Below are positions 1-5,551 of a DNA stretch of 5,896 bases, one piece after another. Source of the stretch: Selenomonadaceae bacterium (GTDB lineage Bacteria > Bacillota > Negativicutes > Selenomonadales > Selenomonadaceae); the NCBI GenBank assembly GCA_017529085.1, contig JAFXOC010000450.1, positions 1 to 5,896 on the forward strand, given 5' to 3'. Below the pieces are notes generated by a model. It did not search any database. It had not been told where the DNA came from and saw only the letters and a program-made list of their open reading frames with translations. A program made the translations under genes and the position numbers. Within the stretch, counting starts at the first letter, position 1, and every line of letters starts with the position of its first letter.

Positions 1-1
1 A

Positions 2-52
2 AGGGAAGAAGCAAGGCGAAAGAAATTAGAAGAAACGGAAAAAACGGAGTAA
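2..52 (+). CDS. possible C-terminal tail of an upstream gene (partial)
   Basis: An open frame entering from the left edge reads R-E-E-A-R-R-K-K-L-E-E-T-E-K-T-E and stops with TAA at 50-52. A second open frame starting at base 1 runs to TAA at 70-72, so the frame choice is uncertain. I prefer the first because it is highly charged with alternating acidic and basic residues, like many disordered protein tails. In Bacillus subtilis topA lies directly upstream of trmFO, and a charged topoisomerase I tail would fit, but 16 residues cannot establish identity. Confidence 0.25.
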   Translation, partial: REEARRKKLEETEKTE

Positions 53-72
53 GAATAAAAATTATTAAATAA

Positions 73-153
73 CTGGGAGTCCAGAGGGCTGCGCCCTTTG
101 GCAGGGTCAAGGGGCAGCGCCCCTTGTGGGAGTTTGAGGGCAACGCCCTCAAC
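73..153. repeat. G+C-rich block of three tandem short hairpins
   Basis: Three perfect or near-perfect inverted repeats lie in a row between the upstream tail and trmFO. Hairpin 1 is 81-101: 9 pairs including one G-T, loop TGC. Hairpin 2 is 108-126: 8 pairs, loop AGC. Hairpin 3 is 134-152: 8 pairs, loop AAC. Each apex has the form GGGC-NNN-GCCC, and the sequence GGGAGT occurs before hairpin 1 and again before hairpin 3. The block is much richer in G+C than its A-rich flanks. No T-run follows any stem, so these are not classical terminators. The architecture resembles dispersed non-coding repeats of Firmicutes genomes (REP- or MITE-like). That is inference, since only one copy is visible here. 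Confidence 0.7.
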
Positions 154-160
154 ACACAAT

Positions 161-173
161 AGGTGAACAGGTG
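161..173 (+). promoter_or_regulatory. ribosome-binding region of trmFO, with two candidate sites
   Basis: AGGTG occurs at 161-165 and again at 169-173. The first would serve GTG 171 at a 5-base spacing, which is the start expected from homologues but is out of frame as the sequence stands. The second lies 7 bases before ATA 181, 10 before ATT 184 and 13 before GTG 187, so it would favour a non-standard start codon or a suboptimal GTG. The spacing does not settle the start. Confidence 0.45.
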
Positions 174-186
174 AAAAAAAATAATT

Positions 187-1485
187 GTGGTAGGAGCGGG
201 ATTGGCAGGCTCGGAAGCGGCTTGGCAGGCTGCCAACAGAGGAATTAAGGTTCTTCTCTACGAAATGCGACCAGTTAGACAGACCCCCGCTCATAAGACA
301 AAAGAATTTGCGGAGCTTGTGTGCAGCAACTCTTTAAGGGGCGCCGGGCTTGAAAATGCCGTGGGAGTTTTAAAAGAGGAAATGCGGCTTTTAAATTCGC
401 TTATCATGAAGGCGGCGGACGCTACGAAAGTTCCCGCGGGCGGCGCTTTAGCGGTAGATAGGGAAGGCTTTAGCGAATATGTGACAAAAAAGCTTAAAGC
501 GCATCCGAATGTTGAGATAAAGAGGGAAGAAATATTAAAGATACCAAGGGAAAAAGAAGCCGTGACGATTATAGCGAGCGGTCCTTTGACAGACGGCGAT
601 TTAGCGGGGGATATTCGCAAAATTACCGGCGATGATTCCCTTTATTTTTACGACGCCGTTGCGCCTATCGTGAGTTACGATTCAATCGACATGACAAAAG
701 CGTATAGGGCTTCTCGTTACGGCAAAGGCGACGGGGATTATATAAATTGCCCCATGACTAAAGACGAGTACGAAGCTTTTTGGGAGGCGCTCACCACGGC
801 GGAACTTGCGCCGACAAAAGAGTTTGAAAAGGAAAAATTCTTTGAAGGCTGTATGCCGGTTGAAGTTATGGGCAAGAGGGGCAAAGACACGTTGCTTTTC
901 GGTCCGTTAAAGCCCGTTGGTCTGGAACATCCCGAAACAAACGAGCGACCGTACGCCGTCGTGCAGCTTAGAAGGGATAATGCGGCGGGGACGCTGTATA
1001 ATATCGTAGGTTTTCAAACTCATTTGACGTGGGGCGAGCAAAGAAGAGTATTTCGCATGATACCGGGGCTCCAAAATGCGGAGTTCACCAGATACGGCGT
1101 AATGCACAGGAATACTTTTTTGAACGCGCCGAGGTTAATGCAAGCCACCATGCAATTAAAAGGCGAAGACGAACTGTTTTTTGCGGGGCAGATGACGGGT
1201 GTGGAAGGATATGTGGAATCCGCCGCATCTGGGCTTGTGGCTGGATTAAACGCGGCGAGAACGGCAAATGGCGAAGAACCGCTTGCTTTTCCTATAACCA
1301 CGGCTACAGGCGCTCTGTTGAATTACATAGTGACTTCGGAGGCGAAACATTTTCAGCCTATGAACGTCAATTTCGGATTGTTTTCGCCGTTAAACGAAAA
1401 AATCAGGGATAAAAAGGAAAAAAAATTGGCTCTTGCTAAAAGAGCGATTTCGGATATGGAAAAATTTCGAAAGGAGCGACTATAA
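187..1485 (+). CDS. trmFO: methylenetetrahydrofolate--tRNA-(uracil-5-)-methyltransferase TrmFO
   Basis: TrmFO makes 5-methyluridine at position 54 of the tRNA T-loop, taking carbon from methylenetetrahydrofolate and reducing with FAD and NAD(P)H, in the cytosol. Numbering from GTG 187 (432 residues), the FAD-binding Rossmann glycine motif GAGLAG is at 3-8 and a second-strand acidic residue (E26) is in LLYEMRP. The two cysteines known to matter in the family appear as C46 in ELVCSNSLRG and C222 in FEGCMPVEVM. The conserved C-terminal flavin segment FAGQMTGVEGYVESAASG is at 332-349. The length is close to the family norm of about 435. The N-terminus is the oddity. GTG 187 begins inside the first beta strand (V-V-G-A-G-L). 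The natural start would be GTG 171 with K-K-I-I-V before it, but eight A residues at 174-181 put that GTG out of frame, and TGA at 172-174 closes the true frame. ATA 181 and ATT 184 are the only other upstream options. It overlaps hslV by one base. Confidence 0.95.
   Translation: MVGAGLAGSEAAWQAANRGIKVLLYEMRPVRQTPAHKTKEFAELVCSNSLRGAGLENAVGVLKEEMRLLNSLIMKAADATKVPAGGALAVDREGFSEYVTKKLKAHPNVEIKREEILKIPREKEAVTIIASGPLTDGDLAGDIRKITGDDSLYFYDAVAPIVSYDSIDMTKAYRASRYGKGDGDYINCPMTKDEYEAFWEALTTAELAPTKEFEKEKFFEGCMPVEVMGKRGKDTLLFGPLKPVGLEHPETNERPYAVVQLRRDNAAGTLYNIVGFQTHLTWGEQRRVFRMIPGLQNAEFTRYGVMHRNTFLNAPRLMQATMQLKGEDELFFAGQMTGVEGYVESAASGLVAGLNAARTANGEEPLAFPITTATGALLNYIVTSEAKHFQPMNVNFGLFSPLNEKIRDKKEKKLALAKRAISDMEKFRKERL
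1471..1476 (+). promoter_or_regulatory. ribosome-binding site of hslV
   Basis: AAGGAG lies inside the end of trmFO, 8 bases before the hslV ATG at 1485. The trmFO stop and hslV start share a base (TAATG), so termination and re-initiation are probably coupled. This fixes the hslV start. Confidence 0.85.
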
Positions 1486-2021
1486 TGGGTGATTTTCACG
1501 CAACAACGATATGCTGCGTAAAGCGAGACGGCAAAACAGCCATAGCGGGCGACGGACAGGTCACTTTCGGACAAGCCAACATCATGAAAGGCAATGCGAA
1601 AAAGGTGCGCAAACTTTACAACGGTAAAGTTTTGGCTGGATTCGCCGGTTCGGTTGCGGACGCTTTCACTCTGTTTGAAAAATTTGAGGGGAAACTTGAA
1701 GCGTATCACGGGAATTTGCAGCGCGCCGCCGTCGAGCTTGCCAAAGAATGGCGTACGGACAAGATGCTGCGTAAGCTTGAGGCGCTTTTGTTGGTCGCGG
1801 ATAAGGACTTGATTTTAATGCTTTCCGGTACGGGCGAAGTGATAGAGCCTGAGGGAGATGCGGCGGCGATCGGTTCGGGCGGATTTTACGCTTTGGCTGC
1901 CGCGAGAGCAATGATAAAACATACGGAGCTTTCCGCGCTTGAGATCGCCAAAGACGCTCTCGGTATTGCGGCGGATATCTGCGTATTTACGAATCATAAT
2001 ATAATTACAGAGGAGTTGTGA
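1485..2021 (+). CDS. hslV: ATP-dependent protease subunit HslV (ClpQ)
   Basis: HslV is the cytosolic, dodecameric, proteasome-beta-like peptidase that degrades proteins unfolded and fed to it by HslU. The protein has 178 residues, the usual size. The catalytic threonine is expected at T7, in H-A-T-T-I, followed by conserved GDGQVTFG at about 22-29, the NAKKVRKL region carrying the active-site lysine, LAGFAGSVADAFTLFEKFE, GTGEVIEP and the AIGSGG-YALAAARA segment. Like B. subtilis ClpQ/CodW it has extra residues (M-G-D-F-H-A) before the T-T pair that begins most mature HslV proteins. The Bacillus protein carries Ser at position 2 and has been reported to use it as nucleophile. Here position 2 is Gly, so a working enzyme would need cleavage between A6 and T7. 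hslU follows after one base, so the two subunits are co-translated. Confidence 0.97.
   Translation: MGDFHATTICCVKRDGKTAIAGDGQVTFGQANIMKGNAKKVRKLYNGKVLAGFAGSVADAFTLFEKFEGKLEAYHGNLQRAAVELAKEWRTDKMLRKLEALLLVADKDLILMLSGTGEVIEPEGDAAAIGSGGFYALAAARAMIKHTELSALEIAKDALGIAADICVFTNHNIITEEL
2010..2015 (+). promoter_or_regulatory. ribosome-binding site of hslU
   Basis: GAGGAG overlaps the last hslV codons and ends 7 bases before the hslU ATG at 2023, supporting that start and translational coupling of the two subunits. Confidence 0.85.
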
Positions 2022-2022
2022 A

Positions 2023-3399
2023 ATGGATATAGGAGTAAACGAGCAAACGCCACGGGAAATAGTGGAGGAACTTGACAAATTCATAGTGGGGCAGAAGAGC
2101 GCGAAGCGTTCCGTAGCCATAGCCTTAAGAAATCGCTGGCGCAGTCGCAAAATTTCGCTTTCCATGCAGGACGACATCGCGCCGAAAAACATTCTTATGA
2201 TAGGCTCCACGGGTATCGGTAAAACTGAGATTGCCCGCCGTTTGGCAAAACTTGTAAAAGCGCCGTTTTTAAAGGTTGAGGCGACGAAGTTTACAGAAGT
2301 CGGCTATGTTGGGCGGGATGTTGAGTCAATCGTAAGGGATCTTGCGGAAATTGCCGTTCGTATGGTTCGCGCCGAAAAATTAAAAAGCGTGCAAGATAAG
2401 GCGAAGGAACTGGCGAACGAAAGGCTTATCGACGTTTTCGTACCGGAAGCCACATCGCCGACGAAAGCTTTCCAAGATTTTTTCTCCGACGACAGCGAGG
2501 AGAAAAAAGAGGAAGAGCCAAAATATCAAGCGGGGCGCGCTTGGATGAAAAAGCGGCTGGATTCGGGCGATATGGAAAAGAACATGATAGAAATAGAGGT
2601 GGAAGAAACTCCGAAAGCCATGATGTTTACCGCGCCGGGTTTTGAAGGCATGGGGGACAACATTCAGGATATGATGGCGGGGCTAATGCCTAAAAAAAGA
2701 CGCAAGCGCAAAGTCACCGTAGAAGCGGCGAGAAAAATTTTCACACAAGAAGAAGCCTCAAAACTAATCGACATGGACGAAGTTGCGGACGAAGCCATAC
2801 AGGTTGCGGAGCGCAGCGGAATTGTGTTTTTGGACGAAATAGACAAAATCGCCGTTAAAAATCATGCGGGCGGCGCAGACGTATCAAGAGAAGGCGTGCA
2901 ACGGGACATTTTGCCCATAGTTGAAGGCTCCACCGTTATGACGAAGTATGGTCCCGTAAAAACCGATCATGTGCTTTTTATCGCGGCGGGAGCTTTCCAC
3001 ACGGCGAAACCCTCGGATTTAATTCCGGAGCTTCAAGGTCGTTTCCCCATCAGAGTCGAATTAAAATCACTCAAAAAAGAAGATTTCAAACGCATTTTAA
3101 CCGAGCCGAAAAACGCTCTTATAAAGCAGTATCAAGAGTTGCTGGGCGCAGACGATGTGGTTTTAAACTTTGAAGACAGCGCCATAGAACGACTTGCGGA
3201 ACTTGCGGCGGACGTAAACGACAACACGGAAGATATAGGCGCAAGGCGCTTGCATACCCTGCTTGAAAAACTTCTTGAGGACGTATCCTTCGACGCGCCT
3301 GATTTAGAGGACAAAAACATCGTCATAGACGATAAATACGTAAACGAAAAATTGGAAAAAGTAGCGAAAAATAGGGATTTATCACAGTATATTTTGTAA
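2023..3399 (+). CDS. hslU: HslU (ClpY) ATPase subunit of the HslUV protease
   Basis: HslU is a hexameric AAA+ unfoldase that recognises substrates, threads them through its pore using ATP and activates HslV. The 458-residue protein starts with the standard T-P-R-E-I-V-E-E-L-D-K-F-I-V-G-Q block. Walker A is GSTGIGKT at 61-68, and the substrate-gripping pore loop GYVG is at 94-97. An inserted I domain of about residues 110-240 contains an acidic patch (about 155-165) and a basic patch KKRRKRK (224-230). Walker B is IVFLDE at 267-272. ELQGRFPIRVEL (about 336-347) holds arginine-finger candidates, and sensor 2 is GARR at 406-409. The tail D-L-S-Q-Y-I-L is the C-terminal motif known to dock between HslV subunits. 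The family usually has GPTGVGKT in Walker A. Here Ser replaces Pro and Ile replaces Val, while the essential G-K-T is intact. It is the last gene of the operon, and a terminator follows. Confidence 0.98.
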   Translation: MDIGVNEQTPREIVEELDKFIVGQKSAKRSVAIALRNRWRSRKISLSMQDDIAPKNILMIGSTGIGKTEIARRLAKLVKAPFLKVEATKFTEVGYVGRDVESIVRDLAEIAVRMVRAEKLKSVQDKAKELANERLIDVFVPEATSPTKAFQDFFSDDSEEKKEEEPKYQAGRAWMKKRLDSGDMEKNMIEIEVEETPKAMMFTAPGFEGMGDNIQDMMAGLMPKKRRKRKVTVEAARKIFTQEEASKLIDMDEVADEAIQVAERSGIVFLDEIDKIAVKNHAGGADVSREGVQRDILPIVEGSTVMTKYGPVKTDHVLFIAAGAFHTAKPSDLIPELQGRFPIRVELKSLKKEDFKRILTEPKNALIKQYQELLGADDVVLNFEDSAIERLAELAADVNDNTEDIGARRLHTLLEKLLEDVSFDAPDLEDKNIVIDDKYVNEKLEKVAKNRDLSQYIL

Positions 3400-3461
3400 A
3401 AGTAATCGAAATGTTAAAATTTTAAGTATTTATAAGGTTTTAAACAGCGATTAGAATAAAC

Positions 3462-3502
3462 AAAAAAACCTCCGAATTATAAATTGATTCGGAGGTTTTT
3501 AT
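3462..3502. terminator. bidirectional rho-independent terminator
   Basis: A 14-pair stem forms between 3464-3477 and 3487-3500 around a 9-base loop. The core ACCTCCGAAT pairs with ATTCGGAGGT and is flanked by an A-run on the left and a T-run on the right. On the + strand it ends the trmFO-hslV-hslU transcript about 65 bases after the hslU stop. On the - strand the seven A residues at 3462-3468 become a U-run, so it also ends the converging transcript 38 bases after the protease-like gene. Bases 3400-3461 otherwise hold nothing recognisable. Confidence 0.92.
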
Positions 3503-3537
3503 TATTTACACCAAAATTTCAATTATTCACTATCCGC

Positions 3538-3984
3538 TCACACACATAAAACGTGTAAATTCCCGTTTCTATCTTCAATAATCAACTTCCTAACATGAGA
3601 TTCGCAATCCGGAATGTCCACATTAAATCTGTGATGACAATCGTCCACTTCATATATCAGACCATTAAACATAGTGGCGGAAAGAAGCATTTGACAAGGT
3701 AGGTCAATGCGCGCGGCAATAATGGGAAATTCCGGATAAATTAAGTCACCGCAACGGAAAAACGGTATTTTGTAAAGCGTCCCCATGGTCGTACCGCCAA
3801 ATCCTCCAAAGGGTTGATTTTCCGCAACAAGAACGGCTCCCATATCTTGTAAACCTTCTTCATCTTCCACCCAAACGGGAAGTACTGCGCCGGTATCCAA
3901 CATAGCGTCCAATTGAAAAAAATCCGACAAGAATACGATTGGACGTTGGGCTCGTTTACGCATCATTAATGTAAATTGCTTCAT
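3538..3984 (-). CDS. retropepsin-like aspartic protease domain protein
   Basis: This is a 148-residue soluble protein with no signal peptide or membrane segment. Its centre reads A-M-L-D-T-G-A-V-L-P-V-W at 27-38. A D-T-G-A preceded by hydrophobic residues is the catalytic signature of pepsin and retropepsin proteases. A glycine-rich stretch G-G-F-G-G-T-T-M-G-T-L-Y at 60-71 sits where the substrate-covering flap would be. PCQMLLSATMFNGLIYEVD (96-114) resembles the second hydrophobic psi-loop region of single-domain family members. One D-T-G per chain implies an obligate homodimer, as in retroviral proteases. I chose the ATG at 3984 because it overlaps the preceding gene's stop as ATGA and has GGTGAG 6 bases upstream. 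An ATG ten codons earlier (4014) has no such site. Its substrate is unknown. It could equally be a non-catalytic relative of the fold. Confidence 0.75.
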   Translation of the reverse strand: MKQFTLMMRKRAQRPIVFLSDFFQLDAMLDTGAVLPVWVEDEEGLQDMGAVLVAENQPFGGFGGTTMGTLYKIPFFRCGDLIYPEFPIIAARIDLPCQMLLSATMFNGLIYEVDDCHHRFNVDIPDCESHVRKLIIEDRNGNLHVLCV

Positions 3985-4217
3985 CGTCTGCTCACCAATA
4001 TTCCTAATGGGCATAAATTGTTCGGCGTGGTGTACGTCGTATAAATATCCTCACCGGCAATTTGACGTTTCAAAGCAGATCCTCCGGATTTTCCTACATA
4101 TTTCACAATTGCGGAGCGTACATCTGGAGGATGTCCGTCCCATTCAATTTCCGACAACCCTACCCACTTGTCGGGATATGTATTTTCAATTTCTTCCCAT
4201 GTCATACGCTTATTCAT
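3981..4217 (-). CDS. small hypothetical protein coupled to the retropepsin-like gene
   Basis: This is a 78-residue soluble protein with no signal peptide or membrane helix. It opens M-T-W-E-E-I-E-N-T-Y-P-D-K-W-V-G-L from residue 5, followed by an acidic, Trp-containing stretch, then S-A-I-V-K-Y and a C-terminal I-Y-T-T-Y-T-T-P-N-N-L-C-P-L-G. From memory, similar W-E-E-I and Y-T-T-P proteins occur in Firmicutes, but I know no assigned function. The ATG at 4217 is supported by AAGGGGTG ending 5 bases upstream. The alternative ATG at codon 5 (4205) lacks a comparable site. The stop overlaps the start of the protease-like gene as ATGA, so the two are probably made in a fixed ratio. It might be a partner, inhibitor or substrate of that protein; nothing in the sequence decides between these. 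Confidence 0.8.
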   Translation of the reverse strand: MNKRMTWEEIENTYPDKWVGLSEIEWDGHPPDVRSAIVKYVGKSGGSALKRQIAGEDIYTTYTTPNNLCPLGILVSRR

Positions 4218-4221
4218 ATTG

Positions 4222-4234
4222 ACACCCCTTTTCC
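4222..4234 (-). promoter_or_regulatory. ribosome-binding site of the 78-residue gene
   Basis: Read on the minus strand, AAGGGGTG stands 5 bases before ATG 4217, and AGGAAAAGG extends it upstream. The spacing favours this ATG over the one four codons in. Confidence 0.7.
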
Positions 4235-4309
4235 TAAAGTTTTTGAATAAAATAACGCCTTAATCCAAACAATTACAGTAAACGACAAAATCAAAATTTA
4301 TAGTAACAT

Positions 4310-5518
4310 TTACCCAAACAAACTCGGAAAATTTTTCTTAATGTATTCGGAAAGTTTTTTTGCTATGCGCTCTTTCGCCACATGGTCGGGATGAATACCG
4401 TCCGTGGTAAGCCCGGGATAGAGGTAGAGATTCTCGCCGCATAGCGAACTTGTCACGTCTACCGAATATTTTTGCTTTAATATCCAGTTGTTGATGGTAC
4501 GCAAATGATTTTGATAATCGTACGGTAGATTGTTTTTAGAGAGCGAGCGCCATGTTAAATCGGGATTAATGGGCGTTGTTGTGGCAAAGAGAGGGGTTAT
4601 GTTGTTGGCTATGCACTTGTCGCGTATCGCCGCAAGATTGTTTATGGTCTCGTAAGGGTCTATGGAGAGGCGAATATCGTTGACGCCTCCCATTATGATG
4701 AGAAGTTTCGGATGAAAAGGCAGAACATCCTTCTCAAACCGCCTTAACATATCGCTTGTTTTGTCTCCGCTTTTGCCGAGATTTTTTATCTCTATGTCCG
4801 CATAAGCCTCGTAACGATAAACCGGGGAACTTGGGGGCACGGATATAGCGCCGCCGCCATGGGTTATGCTGTCGCCCAAGGCGGCTATTTTTACGTTGCC
4901 TTTAACGGTGAAGGAAACTTTTTCAGACCACTCGCTTTTGGGTCGCCCCGCGTTGTCGATGGCGCGAACCCGCCACACGTAATTATCGGGATAAGTGAAA
5001 CCTTCTTTTTCGTAAACGCAATTCGTTGGACTTCGCAAAAGGTGAATGAGCGTGTCTTTTTCCCTTCGCCTATATACTTCGACTTCATAATTCGTCATGT
5101 TGAGCATGGGAATCCACGAATACACGGGATATAGCGGCGCATCTTCATCGTCGCGTAAAAGCGCCGTAGGTTTAGGCGAATCGGTGTTGATTTCGCCGTC
5201 GGTTATAGGACGCGGCTTTGAAAATTTCTCCACCGGTTCGCCTACATAATTTAAAGGACATACCTTATAGTAAAAGTTTTTGGCGTTTTCGTTATGGCTA
5301 AAATCTATCTCGATGCCGTTGTTGAATACTTTGTTGAAAAAAACTTCGATGTTGTCGGGCGCGTCTCTCTCGCTCTTTAATATAACAACCTGATAATACA
5401 CGGCGCGAGCGGATATGTCCCAAGTAAGACGCACTTTATTTATCTTTTCCTCCGCGCAAACCGTGTTTAGGACAAACAAAAGCAATAACAAAACCGTAGG
5501 GATAATTTTTCTCGTCAT
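4310..5518 (-). CDS. exported SGNH/GDSL hydrolase with fibronectin-III-like N-terminal domains
   Basis: The 402-residue protein starts with a signal peptide: M-T-R-K, then a hydrophobic run to about residue 20, with likely signal peptidase I cleavage after V-C-A at 22. No lipobox precedes the Cys. Two fibronectin-III-like segments follow (about 27-105 and 117-207), with typical strands such as Y-Y-Q-V-V-I-L, N-Y-E-V-E-V-Y and Y-V-W-R-V-R-A-I-D-N-A-G. The C-terminal half is an SGNH hydrolase with all four blocks: G-D-S-I at 215-218 (nucleophile S217), N-L-G at 246-248, G-V-N-D at 278-281, and D-G-I-H with D373 and H376. Such enzymes cleave esters, often acetyl groups on sugars, cell-wall polymers or lipids. 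The substrate here is unknown. The N-terminal domains probably bind a polymer or partner protein. GAGGG lies 7 bases before ATG 5518. The gene follows the beta-barrel gene after 33 bases, so the two are likely one operon serving the envelope. Confidence 0.9.
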   Translation of the reverse strand: MTRKIIPTVLLLLLFVLNTVCAEEKINKVRLTWDISARAVYYQVVILKSERDAPDNIEVFFNKVFNNGIEIDFSHNENAKNFYYKVCPLNYVGEPVEKFSKPRPITDGEINTDSPKPTALLRDDEDAPLYPVYSWIPMLNMTNYEVEVYRRREKDTLIHLLRSPTNCVYEKEGFTYPDNYVWRVRAIDNAGRPKSEWSEKVSFTVKGNVKIAALGDSITHGGGAISVPPSSPVYRYEAYADIEIKNLGKSGDKTSDMLRRFEKDVLPFHPKLLIIMGGVNDIRLSIDPYETINNLAAIRDKCIANNITPLFATTTPINPDLTWRSLSKNNLPYDYQNHLRTINNWILKQKYSVDVTSSLCGENLYLYPGLTTDGIHPDHVAKERIAKKLSEYIKKNFPSLFG

Positions 5519-5551
5519 GCGTTTTCCCTCGTTAGATTATCATTTAAAATT

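Noticed and set aside
81..152. CRISPR array or rho-independent terminator reading of the three hairpins
   Set aside because: The units are not identical repeats with unique spacers of constant length, and no T-run follows any stem, so neither interpretation fits.
1029..1412. 127-residue + strand open frame inside trmFO
   Set aside because: It lies wholly within the well-conserved TrmFO coding region in another frame, has a Cys/Arg/His-rich composition typical of shadow frames, and resembles no protein I know.
1815..2210. 131-residue - strand open frame across the hslV-hslU junction
   Set aside because: It is antisense to two strongly recognised genes, with no ribosome-binding site I could support and no recognisable motif.
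3538..4014. Longer form of the retropepsin-like gene starting at ATG 4014
   Set aside because: The ten extra residues would overlap the 78-residue gene by 34 bases, and there is no Shine-Dalgarno sequence before that ATG, whereas ATG 3984 has GGTGAG and an ATGA overlap.
4007..4250. Two + strand open frames (71 and 62 residues) opposite the 78-residue gene
   Set aside because: The minus-strand gene here has a good ribosome-binding site and ATGA coupling to its neighbour. The + strand frames have neither and are Phe/Tyr/Cys-rich as expected of antisense shadows.
4218..4309. Promoter for the two-gene module in the 92-base gap after the SGNH gene
   Set aside because: On the minus strand, candidates such as TTGTTT with a 17-base spacer to TATTCA match the -10 consensus at only three of six positions. 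No convincing promoter, and no terminator hairpin for the SGNH gene, could be seen, so readthrough from upstream remains possible.
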